DNA of 46,358 nucleotides from Bacteroidales bacterium (GTDB lineage Bacteria; Bacteroidota; Bacteroidia; Bacteroidales; VadinHA17): NCBI GenBank assembly GCA_025455395.1, contig JALOMO010000005.1, positions 1 to 46,358 of the forward strand, read 5' to 3'. Shown piece by piece: positions 1 to 8,842 of this stretch (position 1 is its first letter; each line of letters starts with the position of its first letter). The notes under the pieces were generated by a model. It saw only the letters and a program-made list of their open reading frames with translations, ran no database searches and was not told where the DNA came from. The position numbers and the translations under genes were made by a program.

Positions 1-953
1 CAGTGTTTATTGGTCCGCACATGACTGCCATAACGGCTTGACTCAAGAAAGAGTCCTCCATCCCTGTCGAGACCCGTCCGCTCAACTGCGTCAGCCATGA
101 GCAGCGAAAGTGACCTCATCTTTTCTGTCACCTGACTGTCGCCAAGAATCCCGGCTGCTTCCCACAAAAGCCATGAGGCTTCTATATCATGTCCGAAGGA
201 GCATATTGCCTTCGAAGGCTCCGTCTCCCTGAATGATTCATCAAAGAAGATCCCCAGATGTCCGTCAGGCCTTATGATCTTATCAGTGAAAAGTAATATA
301 AGTTCCCGCAAACGCTCCCTGACCAGTTCATCCTGCCACACCCTGAACAGGGCTGCATAGGCTTCGAGAAGATGAAGATGGGTATTCATTGACCTGGGCT
401 CGTTATTGTCTGCCATGCGGTTTTCACTGCAGGGCTTCCAGTCACGTGTGCATGCCTCGATGTACCCGGGGTTTGTACCAACCTTCGTCCTGGCCTCAAT
501 AAGCAGAAAAAAATTTTTAATTACTTCAATTACTTCAGGTGAGCGGTTGTATTCATAATACTTGCACATGGCGTAAATGACAAACGCCTGCGCATAGGTG
601 TGCTTTATGTCAGAGGCAACGCTGTGGTCAGGTCTGAGCTCCATGAAGTAACCGCCAGCTTCTCTGTCTGCAAAGTTCTCCTGAATGACCTGCCAGGCTC
701 TGTCAGCCATAAACCTGTATTCCCTGTCATCGTATCTCATCGCCGCGGCAGAGAATGTCCACAGTATCCTTGCATTAAGCACGCACGACTTGTTAGCCGT
801 AAGAACAGGCAGGCCTTCAAGATCAGCTGCACCGTAAAATCCTCCGTTATGGTGGTCAGGACTGTACCTTACCCACCAGGCAAGTATATTGTTCTTCAAC
901 TCATTTTCGAAGATAGGGTAGTAGGCGAAAAGTTCAGATTTTAAAATATTCAT
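1..953 (-). CDS. Cellobiose/mannobiose 2-epimerase (AGE family), 3' end cut by window edge
   Basis: Reverse-strand frame read directly from an ATG at 951-953 and open to the edge, giving 317 residues of a family usually about 390-410 long. The fold is the (alpha/alpha)6 barrel of N-acylglucosamine 2-epimerases. Seen: NTHLHLLEAY (about residues 190-199) and GHDIEASWLL (about 254-263), which carry catalytic histidines in cellobiose 2-epimerases, plus an N-terminal WW..RYSPD..NGGFYG segment. Family members epimerise the reducing-end glucose or mannose of beta-1,4 disaccharides, feeding mannan or cellulose breakdown in the cytoplasm; no signal peptide is seen. It is divergent from the next gene. 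Cellobiose versus mannobiose preference cannot be told from sequence. The missing C-terminus should hold another conserved histidine. Confidence 0.87.
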   Translation of the reverse strand, partial: MNILKSELFAYYPIFENELKNNILAWWVRYSPDHHNGGFYGAADLEGLPVLTANKSCVLNARILWTFSAAAMRYDDREYRFMADRAWQVIQENFADREAGGYFMELRPDHSVASDIKHTYAQAFVIYAMCKYYEYNRSPEVIEVIKNFFLLIEARTKVGTNPGYIEACTRDWKPCSENRMADNNEPRSMNTHLHLLEAYAALFRVWQDELVRERLRELILLFTDKIIRPDGHLGIFFDESFRETEPSKAICSFGHDIEASWLLWEAAGILGDSQVTEKMRSLSLLMADAVERTGLDRDGGLFLESSRYGSHVRTNKH

Positions 954-1250
954 ATACAGATAATTAGTGTATATATCCCTAGGGAATGATATTCAGTCTA
1001 ATATAGTCCGATTTAGTGAAAATGATTGTGAAGTTTATGATTATTATGAAAGGAAAGGATAGTAAATAGCTTAATGGTGGATACTACTGTAAAAGCGCAT
1101 TTGCATGCCTGTCCGGGTAGCCGCAGGCATCATGAAGTCACTACGACATTTCCTCTGCCTGGTGCCTGCACCCCTCCCCTGCAATCTGGCTGCTATCATT
1201 TGTCTTTGGCATGAAAAATTCCAACCTTTGTAGCCACTGTCACGCAAAAT
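954..1250. other. Divergent intergenic region, about 300 bp
   Basis: Lies between two divergent genes, so it must carry both promoters. I see an AT-rich left half with a CCCTAGGG palindrome near 978-986 and a GC-richer right half. No convincing TAnnTTTG (-7) box, riboswitch or small gene is recognised. Confidence 0.4.
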
Positions 1251-1251
1251 A

Positions 1252-2145
1252 ATGAACAGAGGTCTCGCTTTCGGTACAGCCGTTTTACTGATAATAAATG
1301 TCAGTTCCTGCCGCAAGGTGCCTGACCCGCCATCACCGGATGACACAACCCTCTTCGCAGCTTGCATTATTCCCGGGACATCAACTTCACTGGATATAGT
1401 GACATTCAATGTTGAGGGTTTCCCTAAGGCAGGATATACAAGCGTTACAGCACTGGCGGCATTGCTGAAGACGATTGACCCCGATGCTGTGGCACTGCAG
1501 GAGGTGGCTTCAGAGGCTGACTTCAACCGCCTTGTAAAGCTTATGCCCGGATGGACCGGTATCTTCTACCCTATCGATAACGATGACTGGAACCTTGCTT
1601 ACCTCTTTAAGAACAGTGAGATCGAGGTTTCACAAGGATCGGCAGGGATTTTGTTCGAAGACGACTTCTTCGCCTTTCCCAGGCCCCCGTTTGAGATAAT
1701 GGTGAGTCATAAGCCTTCAGGCACTGACCTTTACCTTATCAACCTGCACCTCAAATGCTGCGGTGGCACAGACAATGAGAGCAGCCGCCGTTCTGCCTCG
1801 CGGCAGCTCAAGGAGTATCTTGATGTTCAGAGAAGTGAAGATGCTGTTGTGATGCTTGGCGACTACAACGATGAGATCGCATCAGAGAACGAAGGTGAAA
1901 ATCCGTTCCTGAACTTTATCAATGACCCTGAAGGCTATCTTTTTTCAGATCTGGCGATAGCCAAAGGCAGCGCACTGTGGTGGTCGTACCCCTCGTGGCC
2001 AAGCCATCTCGACCATATACTTATCACTGATGAGCTGTCACGAAACATAGACACGACAATGGTTGTGAAGGCAAGTCCCTGTTATCCCGATTATGCAGAG
2101 GTATTGTCAGATCACAGGCCTGTCATGGTCAGAATAGTGAGATAG
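1252..2145 (+). CDS. Endonuclease/exonuclease/phosphatase-family lipoprotein
   Basis: 297 residues. An N-terminal hydrophobic stretch ends in a lipobox VSSC with Cys20 as lipidation site, so the enzyme should be exported and membrane-anchored. The mature part has the exonuclease III/DNase I fold signatures in order: FNVEG (about 52), LQEVAS with the metal-binding Glu (about 83), NLHLK (about 164), GDYNDE (about 203), SHLDHIL (about 253) and LSDHRP near the C-terminus (about 286), with the catalytic Asp-His. The family hydrolyses phosphodiester or phosphomonoester bonds in DNA, RNA, lipids or inositol phosphates. Close to a second EEP enzyme, a TonB receptor and endonuclease I, nucleic acid or nucleotides are the likeliest substrate. 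The ATG start puts a normal-length signal sequence before Cys20. Confidence 0.85.
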   Translation: MNRGLAFGTAVLLIINVSSCRKVPDPPSPDDTTLFAACIIPGTSTSLDIVTFNVEGFPKAGYTSVTALAALLKTIDPDAVALQEVASEADFNRLVKLMPGWTGIFYPIDNDDWNLAYLFKNSEIEVSQGSAGILFEDDFFAFPRPPFEIMVSHKPSGTDLYLINLHLKCCGGTDNESSRRSASRQLKEYLDVQRSEDAVVMLGDYNDEIASENEGENPFLNFINDPEGYLFSDLAIAKGSALWWSYPSWPSHLDHILITDELSRNIDTTMVVKASPCYPDYAEVLSDHRPVMVRIVR

Positions 2146-2180
2146 CCATATCTTTCTTTACCTCCTGCTCCTTGACTGGA

Positions 2181-2240
2181 CAGACCACCCCCCGTCCGCC
2201 AGCTGGCGGACGGACCCCTCCTCACTCAGGAGGGGAAATA
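2181..2240 (+). repeat. Two-hairpin dispersed repeat, copy A
   Basis: A 22-bp perfect palindrome at 2192-2213 (CCGTCCGCC, AGCT, then the complement) is followed at 2215-2235 by CCCCTCCT-N5-AGGAGGGG. The same module recurs at 9971-10032 in opposite orientation and, decayed, at 16271-16336. This copy lies between the convergent ends of two genes, as expected of a REP-like element that could act as a transcription barrier or protect mRNA ends. Confidence 0.8.
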
Positions 2241-2260
2241 TTAAAATAACATCACCTTCC

Positions 2261-2291
2261 AACCTCAACCTCAACCTTAACCTTAACCTCC
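2261..2291. repeat. AACCTC/AACCTT hexamer tandem repeat
   Basis: Five successive 6-bp units of AACCTC or AACCTT followed by a CT-rich run. It is non-coding and sits in the convergent gap next to repeat copy A. The following stretch (about 2303-2345) has a CACCTTCGCCAAGG...GGTGGG hairpin resembling the units at 26389-26464 and 27755-27841. Confidence 0.6.
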
Positions 2292-2346
2292 CTGCTCCTT
2301 GCTCCCCACCTTCGCCAAGGCTATGGTGGGCAAAGCTTGCTCCCTG

Positions 2347-3384
2347 CTACCTGTCCCTGCCAATCACAACGTAAACCGGGAAGTGATCACTATACCCACC
2401 CTGCCATACTGTCCCAACGAAAGATCTAAGCGGATATCCCTTGTACTGACCATCCTTCTGGAGGAGAAAAGGTGCATTGAATACCCTGGCTTGCAGGAAC
2501 TTATATGTCGACATGTCGCTGCCAAGCAGCGATGGGGTTATTATTATCTGATCGAAGAGGTTCATCCCGTCACGATAATAGAGCGATCCGATGCCTTTCC
2601 TGAAGAGAGGATACATTGTATTAAACAGCTCCCCCTCCTCAAGCTTTTCAGGATCACTCTCTGCACGCAGGTGTTTACGGACACTCTCATCAGTGGGGTC
2701 ATCATTGAGATCACCCATGACAAATATTTTTGCTTCCGGATTTAATGCCAGCAGGCTGTCGACCAGCCTGCGTGAGAGCTGTGCCGCAGCTATGCGCCTC
2801 GGGCGGGTGGTCAACTCCCCGCCGCTGCGTGAGGGCCAATGGCCAACAATGAAGTGCATCGGTTCACCGTCAAACCTGCCTGATACCACAAGCTGGTCAC
2901 GGGTATAGACTCTCTCACCATCATCGTTGGTTATATCAAGCATGGGACTTGCTGACGCTGTCACCCTGAAATACCTGGGACGGTACATGAGAGCTACGTC
3001 AACACCCCGTCTGTCAGGAGAGTCGTAATGGACGATTTGGTAGTTTGACTCTTTCAGCAGCGGGTGCGCCGCAAGGTCTTCAAGTACGGAGCGGTTCTCA
3101 ATCTCGCTGACACCAAGCACCGCCGGACCCCCTTTCCACCCATCCTGTTCTCCTATGCGCGATATTACCAGTGCCATGTTCTCAATCTTCTCAAGATATC
3201 TCTTGCCAGTCCATTTGTTAGGTCCCTCAGGCGTAAATTCCTCATCCAGGACCTCAGGTGTATCAATTGTGTCAAAGAGATTTTCGAGGTTATAAAAACC
3301 TATCACTCCTGCCCTTACCTGCTTCTGAGCAATGAGACCGACAGACAGAACCGAAACCAACACTGTAAATATTATCCTGAGCAT
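2347..3384 (-). CDS. Secreted endonuclease/exonuclease/phosphatase-family protein
   Basis: 345 residues from the ATG at 3382-3384. I chose this start because it gives a typical signal peptide (MLRIIFTVLVSVLSVGLIAQ); upstream in-frame ATGs at 3426 and 3456 would add a charged extension. EEP-fold motifs in order: FYNLENLFD, GVSEIENR with the catalytic Glu, GVDVALMYR, VGHWPSR, MGDLNDDPTD and a C-terminal SDHFPV. This is the subtype often called 'endonuclease' in Bacteroidota. It has a signal peptide but no lipobox, so it is likely periplasmic or secreted. It is divergent from the TonB receptor, with about 100 bp of shared promoter region, and convergent with the EEP lipoprotein. Probable role: cutting nucleic acid or releasing phosphate; the exact substrate is unknown. 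Confidence 0.85.
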   Translation of the reverse strand: MLRIIFTVLVSVLSVGLIAQKQVRAGVIGFYNLENLFDTIDTPEVLDEEFTPEGPNKWTGKRYLEKIENMALVISRIGEQDGWKGGPAVLGVSEIENRSVLEDLAAHPLLKESNYQIVHYDSPDRRGVDVALMYRPRYFRVTASASPMLDITNDDGERVYTRDQLVVSGRFDGEPMHFIVGHWPSRSGGELTTRPRRIAAAQLSRRLVDSLLALNPEAKIFVMGDLNDDPTDESVRKHLRAESDPEKLEEGELFNTMYPLFRKGIGSLYYRDGMNLFDQIIITPSLLGSDMSTYKFLQARVFNAPFLLQKDGQYKGYPLRSFVGTVWQGGYSDHFPVYVVIGRDR

Positions 3385-3485
3385 AACCGCTTTTCTGATC
3401 TGAAGTAAAGGTAGTACTTTTAACATTTGCCTTTCGCCTTTCGCCTTATAAATCATATCTTTATTGCAGAACTTTATTGCTGATT

Positions 3486-6200
3486 ATGAAATATAACAGA
3501 CTGATCTATTTAATCTTATCGTTCCTTATTATGTGCGGTAACATCACCGCCCAGCAAGGTAATGTGAGGGGGATCATCACAGACAGGAACTCCGGATCCT
3601 CTCTTACTGATGCTGTCATAACCGATGCTGCAGGCAGGGTGCTTGGTTCATCAACCTCTGATGGTTCTTTTGTGATTGCGACCGAGGCTGGAAAACAAAT
3701 GCTGTTTATTGACCTTGCTGACTATGAGCAGGTGATAATAAGCGTCACAGTGACAGCAGGTGAGACAACCGATGCCGGGACCATAGCCATGCCGCGGCTC
3801 ACAAACTTAATCAATGACTTTGTCTCTGTTAATGCAACCGAGGGAGTCTCGGAGGACAGCTTCGAGAGTCAGGCGATACAGGGAGCCCTCAGCGCCTCGG
3901 CAGACATTTTCCTAAGCACATCAGCATATACTTTCGGCCCGGTAATGTACAGGGTCAGGGGATATGATGCCAACTACCAGAATGTGAGTCTTAACGGTTT
4001 CGTTGTCAATGACATTGAGTCGGGGTCTCCTTACTACTCGAACTGGGGAGGACTGAATGATGTCATGCGAAGTGCCATGGTAAGTTCAGGACCCGAACCT
4101 ATTGGCTTCCTCTTTGAGCCGGTAGGTGGCGCCACACGAATCAACACGCGCGCCTCAGAGTACCGCAGCGGCATCAAGGCTGTCTATTCGCTCTCAAACC
4201 GTACCTACCGTAACAGGGCGATGCTCACCTACTCCACAGGACTGATGAACAATAACTGGGCTTTCACAGGAAGCTACTCCAGACGGTGGAGCGAGAGAGG
4301 CTATGAGCAGGGCACCTATTATGATGCCAACTCATTCTTTCTGTCAGCGGAAAAAAAGATCAACAGCCGACACAGCCTTAACCTCACTGCCCTTGATGCC
4401 ATATACGAGAGAGGTGTTGGCGGAGGCTCAACCCAGGAGGCCTATGACATTACAGGAGATGTATATTACAACCCCTACTGGGGTCTTCAGAACGGAGAGG
4501 TGCGCAGTGCACGTGTCAGGAGCAATAACAAACCGCTTATTACGCTTACACACTTCTGGAAGCCGTCTGAGAAGCTTGACATACAGACTACTACAGGCTA
4601 CTGGTTTGGCAAGAGCGGATACTCAGCCCTAAATTGGTATGATGTGCTTGATCCAAGACCTGACTACTATCGCAAACTGCCCAGCTATTACAGTGACCAA
4701 TCTGACATTGACCGCATTACTGATACCTGGTCTGATCCATCTGTGAGCCAGATAGACTGGGACCATTTCTATTATGCCAACCGCAAGAACATCTTTACTG
4801 TGCCTGATGAGGGAGGCATATCTGGTAATTCCCTGTCGGGTAACAGGTCAAAGTATATCGTCGAAGACCGGCGCAATGACATCTCCCAGTTCCAGTTCAA
4901 TATAAGGGCGGCATGGGATATATCGGAAAGATTCAATATCACAGGAGGGCTGCTGGCGGATATATATAGGGGACATAACTTCAATGTCGTCAAGGATCTT
5001 CTCGGAGGCGACTACTGGCTTGACGTAGACCAGTTTGCAGAGAGGGATTTTCCCAATGATCCGGATGCGTTTCAGAGTGACCTCAACAATCCAAACAATG
5101 CTGTAACAGAAGGCGAAACTTTCGGCAACAGCTACTATGCCATTCAGCGCGGTGCAACACTATGGGGTACGGGACGTTACAGTAACAAACGCTACTCTGT
5201 ATACCTCAGTGCTCACGCCAGGTACACCGAGATGTGGCGCGAAGGATTAATGCGCAAGGGACTCTTTCCCGACAACTCATACGGTGAGTCAGAACATCTC
5301 TCCTACCCCACCTGGGGTATCAAGGCAGGAGGTGACTTCCGGATCACGGGGCGCCATATGATAGTGCTCAATACACTCTACACCAGGAATCCTCCCCTCT
5401 TCAGAAATGTCTTCCTCTCGCCGCGCACACGCAACAGCATCACACCTGGCCTGGGGCAAGAGACAATCATATCAGGTGACATAAGTTACATTCTGCGATC
5501 ACCAGTTGTCAGAGCCAGAGTAACAGGCTATTACACACGCTTCAATGATCAGACGGAAGTGACCAGTTTCTATCACGACGAATGGCGGACACTTGTCAAT
5601 TATGCAATGTCAGGTATTGACAAGGAGAACTATGGCATCGAGGCAGGTGCAGAGATCAGCCTCACGTCAGAGTTGTCAGTGAATGCAGTGGCTTCGATAG
5701 GACAGTACCTCTGGGTTACCAATCCGGCAATAACTATTACAAAAGACAATAACAGCGAAGTGCTCAGCACAGAGGAGGTTTGGATAAAGTACTTCCGTCA
5801 GAGCGGTACTCCACAGACAGCCCTGGCCGCAGGCATAGAATACAACTCATCGCGTTTCTGGTGGGCAGGAGTGACTGGCAGCTATTATGACCAGATTTAT
5901 CTCGACTTCAATCCTGTAACCCGTACAAAAGACGAGACAGGGTACTATCCCTACTGGGAACAGCAGAAGCAGGTTGATCCGGGATTTCTCATTGACATCT
6001 TTGTCGGTAAATCGTGGCTGGTGAAAGATATTTACATAAACCTGAGCGCCAACCTCAGCAACGTGCTAAATAACAGGTCATTTGTCACAGGAGGCTTCGA
6101 ACAGTACAGGTTTGACCCCGACAATCCGGATCTCTTTCAGCCTAAGATCTACTACTACAACGGTTTCAACTACTTCATAAATTTCAGCATCAGGTATTAA
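3486..6200 (+). CDS. TonB-dependent outer-membrane receptor
   Basis: 904 residues from the ATG at 3486; another ATG lies three codons upstream. Signal peptide ends ITAQQ. Then comes a carboxypeptidase-regulatory-like beta-sandwich (about 25-110), a plug domain (about 115-240, with YRVRGYDANYQNVSLNG and ESGSPYYSNWGGLNDV), and a long aromatic-rich barrel ending in FINFSIRY, a normal outer-membrane C-terminus. Such receptors import large ligands using TonB-ExbBD energy. There is no SusD homologue next to it; instead two DUF5689 lipoproteins and a secreted nuclease follow with gaps of 19, 11 and 8 bp, which indicates one operon. I infer a ligand derived from nucleic acid, such as oligonucleotides or nucleotides. 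It does not show a siderophore or B12 receptor context. Confidence 0.92.
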   Translation: MKYNRLIYLILSFLIMCGNITAQQGNVRGIITDRNSGSSLTDAVITDAAGRVLGSSTSDGSFVIATEAGKQMLFIDLADYEQVIISVTVTAGETTDAGTIAMPRLTNLINDFVSVNATEGVSEDSFESQAIQGALSASADIFLSTSAYTFGPVMYRVRGYDANYQNVSLNGFVVNDIESGSPYYSNWGGLNDVMRSAMVSSGPEPIGFLFEPVGGATRINTRASEYRSGIKAVYSLSNRTYRNRAMLTYSTGLMNNNWAFTGSYSRRWSERGYEQGTYYDANSFFLSAEKKINSRHSLNLTALDAIYERGVGGGSTQEAYDITGDVYYNPYWGLQNGEVRSARVRSNNKPLITLTHFWKPSEKLDIQTTTGYWFGKSGYSALNWYDVLDPRPDYYRKLPSYYSDQSDIDRITDTWSDPSVSQIDWDHFYYANRKNIFTVPDEGGISGNSLSGNRSKYIVEDRRNDISQFQFNIRAAWDISERFNITGGLLADIYRGHNFNVVKDLLGGDYWLDVDQFAERDFPNDPDAFQSDLNNPNNAVTEGETFGNSYYAIQRGATLWGTGRYSNKRYSVYLSAHARYTEMWREGLMRKGLFPDNSYGESEHLSYPTWGIKAGGDFRITGRHMIVLNTLYTRNPPLFRNVFLSPRTRNSITPGLGQETIISGDISYILRSPVVRARVTGYYTRFNDQTEVTSFYHDEWRTLVNYAMSGIDKENYGIEAGAEISLTSELSVNAVASIGQYLWVTNPAITITKDNNSEVLSTEEVWIKYFRQSGTPQTALAAGIEYNSSRFWWAGVTGSYYDQIYLDFNPVTRTKDETGYYPYWEQQKQVDPGFLIDIFVGKSWLVKDIYINLSANLSNVLNNRSFVTGGFEQYRFDPDNPDLFQPKIYYYNGFNYFINFSIRY

Positions 6201-6219
6201 GTCGAGGGAGGATAAGAGA

Positions 6220-7584
6220 ATGAAGATAGAGATTAAAATAGTAAAGTATATTGCATCTGTTGCGGGACTCCTGATACTTAACTCATGTATTGACAACAAT
6301 GAGGCCCCGCCTCCGGAGAAGGAGTTTGTGGCTGGTGAAATAGTAACGGTTGACCAGGTCAAGTCGCTATATGCTGCTGAGCTGGCAAAGCCGTGGCAGG
6401 AGCGACTTCCGGTACAGATAACACAAGACTGGTCGATTAAGGGTATAATCACCGCCAGCGACAAGAAGGATGGTAACCTGTACAAGGAGGCATTCATCGA
6501 GGATGGCACCACTGGTTTGCGAATGCTCTTTGACGCCACCAGCGGACTTTATATAGGCGACTCGGTAATAGTAAATGTGCAGGACTTGTACCTAGGCGAC
6601 TATGGCAATTTCATACAGATGGGAAGTGTGCCATACTTCGACAGCGAAGGAAGCATAAGGGTATCAGGATTCAACATGGACAAGCATATTCTCAAACTGT
6701 CAATCGGGAATACGACGTACCCTGCAACAGCAACTATCACCCAGGTAAAATCTGTTCAGTGGCTGGGGAGACTGGTAAAGCTGGAGAACGTGGAGTTCAA
6801 TGACAGCGAGATTGGCCTCACATGGGCTGAGCCTGATGCCGACCCACCGGCATCAGCTAACAGAACCCTCGTCGACTGTTCTGACAAGAGCATAATCGTG
6901 CGGACAAGCGGCTATGCCTCGTTTGCCGGTGAGACATTACCTGCTGGCAAGGGATCAATTGTGGGTATTGTGACTGTCTTCAACAGCGACTACCAGGTTG
7001 TGGTGAGAGATTACTCTGAGGTGCTGATGACAGGTGAGAGGTGCGGATACGTGCCGCAGCCACTAGGCACACCGGTGGAGACCCTTAGCGAAAACTTCAG
7101 CAGCTTCAGTGACAATGCAACCATTTATATAGGCGGATGGCAAAACCTGGCCACAGCAGGTGGCCGTCTGTGGCTGGCTAAAACATTCAGCGGTAACACA
7201 TATGCACAGGCAACAGGTTACAACTCTGACCTTGCAAGCATGGTGACATGGCTCATCACCAGACCGGTAACACTCTCAACGCAGAAGGTTCTGACCTTTC
7301 AGACCGCAAAGGCTTACTGGGCACACACCGGTACAAATTTCCCTATGCAGGTCCTTTTCTCGACAGACTACAACGGCACTAACCTTGCCACAGCCACATG
7401 GACACCACTTACAGCTGTACTGGCTCAGAAGACCGATGCTGACCACACCTTCATAAACTCGGGCAATGTCAACCTGCCCGTCATGGCAGGAAAGTCAGGA
7501 GTGATCGCCTTCAAATACACGGGAAGCGACTCTGAAAGCACAACATACCGCGTTGATAATATTATTGTTACAGCTGCAAAATAA
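6220..7584 (+). CDS. DUF5689 surface lipoprotein with OB-fold-like domains
   Basis: 454 residues. Lipobox LNSC with Cys23, followed by Asp and acidic/Pro residues, fits a lipoprotein exported to the cell surface in Bacteroidota. A GGGAGG ribosome site at 6205-6210 supports the start. Residues about 40-140 read like an OB-fold (IKGIITAS, AFIEDGTTGLRMLF, GDSVIVNVQDL, GNFIQMG); about 165-270 look like a second (LVKLENVEF, IIVRTSGYASF, GSIVGIVTVF). The C-terminal 170 residues resemble the beta-sandwich 'choice-of-anchor'/DUF5017 type (ATGYNSDLASMVTWLITRPV, YRVDNIIV). It probably acts as a SusD-like substrate-capture protein for the receptor upstream. OB folds commonly bind single-stranded nucleic acids or oligosaccharides, so ligand identity is inferred. 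Confidence 0.82.
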   Translation: MKIEIKIVKYIASVAGLLILNSCIDNNEAPPPEKEFVAGEIVTVDQVKSLYAAELAKPWQERLPVQITQDWSIKGIITASDKKDGNLYKEAFIEDGTTGLRMLFDATSGLYIGDSVIVNVQDLYLGDYGNFIQMGSVPYFDSEGSIRVSGFNMDKHILKLSIGNTTYPATATITQVKSVQWLGRLVKLENVEFNDSEIGLTWAEPDADPPASANRTLVDCSDKSIIVRTSGYASFAGETLPAGKGSIVGIVTVFNSDYQVVVRDYSEVLMTGERCGYVPQPLGTPVETLSENFSSFSDNATIYIGGWQNLATAGGRLWLAKTFSGNTYAQATGYNSDLASMVTWLITRPVTLSTQKVLTFQTAKAYWAHTGTNFPMQVLFSTDYNGTNLATATWTPLTAVLAQKTDADHTFINSGNVNLPVMAGKSGVIAFKYTGSDSESTTYRVDNIIVTAAK

Positions 7585-7595
7585 ATTATGTCCAA

Positions 7596-8834
7596 ATGAT
7601 GATTAACATAAAATATTCTCTGATAGTGTCAGCATTAATGCTGGCAGTCATCTCATGCAACCGGGATCCGGTTCCTCCGCCCGAACCTGTGATTGACTAT
7701 GTGACCATCAGTCAGCTAAGAAAAATGTATGATGAAGGGGTGACTACAATTGATACCAATATCTACATCCAGGGTATCATCACTCTCACTCCCGAGCTTG
7801 GCAACCTGCCCTCCTTCGTGGCATATCTGCAGGACTCAACCGCAGGGATCTGCCTGACAGTGGAAGGCACCAACACCTTTTCACGCGACTCTGAAGTCAA
7901 GATCCTTTGTCGAGGTGTCTCTTTCACAATGTATAACGGCTTGCTCCAGTTCGGGGATATTAGCATTACCGATCAGACGGAGCTTATAAGCCTCACTCCT
8001 CCTGCATTAATCCCTGATAAGGTTACAATAAACCAGCTTCTTGCCGGAGAGCACCAGGCGGAGTATGTGATGATAGAGAGTGTGCAGTTCGATGAACCGG
8101 GGACCTACACAGGCACAAAAATCCTGACCGACTGTACAGATGAGATCGATGTCTACACCCGGTCTGACGCCACCTTTTCTTCAAACACTCTGCCTTCTGG
8201 TAACGGCTATATCAAGGGTGTTGCCTCTTCCTTCAACGACCCCCAGCTTCTTTTGCGTGACGAGACCGAGAACCTGATGACAGGTACAAGATGCAATGCA
8301 TCAGGGACTATCTATCTTTCACAGGATTTCACCACACTCGTAAAATATGCAGATGTAAGCACTCTTGCCGGATGGAAGACCTGGCCCCAGGAAGGCACGA
8401 AGAGCTGGTACGGTAATGAGGTCGGTTCACGCAAGTGGGTACAGGCAACGGCTTATAACTCAGGACTGGCATCAGTGGTGACATGGATGATTGCTCCTGT
8501 GGTTGACCTGACAACAGCCACAGACCCATACCTTCTCTTCGAGAGCGCTGACGGATATGATAACGGAGCAACACTGAAGGTTTATGTATCAACAAACTAT
8601 ACAGGATCGGCAACTCCGTGGACAAGCACATGGACCGAAAAGAGCTTCACCCTTCCACCTTCCACCCAGGGTACCTACAGCCAGTTCGTCTCGTCGGGAC
8701 AGATAGACCTCTCTGCATATAAGGGTGGACAGATATATATTGCCTGGGTCTACACCGGCGCTGACCCCACGGGTACAGCATCAGATAAAACCACCACCTG
8801 GGAGGTTGACAACGTTTTAGTAGCTGAAAAATAG
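7596..8834 (+). CDS. DUF5689 surface lipoprotein, second paralogue
   Basis: 412 residues, 11 bp after its paralogue. Lipobox VISC with Cys21. The same layout appears: an OB-like unit (IQGIITLTPE, AYLQDSTAGICLTV, SEVKILCRGV, YNGLLQFG), a second unit (EYVMIESVQF, DVYTRSDATF, GYIKGVASSF, LLLRDETENLMTG), and a C-terminal beta-sandwich (QATAYNSGLASVVTWMIAPVV, WEVDNVLV). The shared AYNS/GYNS-LAS-VTWxI block shows that both arose by duplication. Either both sit on one receptor, or they bind different ligand classes (for example DNA and RNA). Start: ATG at 7596 with a second ATG immediately after; either gives the same signal peptide. Confidence 0.82.
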   Translation: MMINIKYSLIVSALMLAVISCNRDPVPPPEPVIDYVTISQLRKMYDEGVTTIDTNIYIQGIITLTPELGNLPSFVAYLQDSTAGICLTVEGTNTFSRDSEVKILCRGVSFTMYNGLLQFGDISITDQTELISLTPPALIPDKVTINQLLAGEHQAEYVMIESVQFDEPGTYTGTKILTDCTDEIDVYTRSDATFSSNTLPSGNGYIKGVASSFNDPQLLLRDETENLMTGTRCNASGTIYLSQDFTTLVKYADVSTLAGWKTWPQEGTKSWYGNEVGSRKWVQATAYNSGLASVVTWMIAPVVDLTTATDPYLLFESADGYDNGATLKVYVSTNYTGSATPWTSTWTEKSFTLPPSTQGTYSQFVSSGQIDLSAYKGGQIYIAWVYTGADPTGTASDKTTTWEVDNVLVAEK

Positions 8835-8842
8835 CAGATGTC

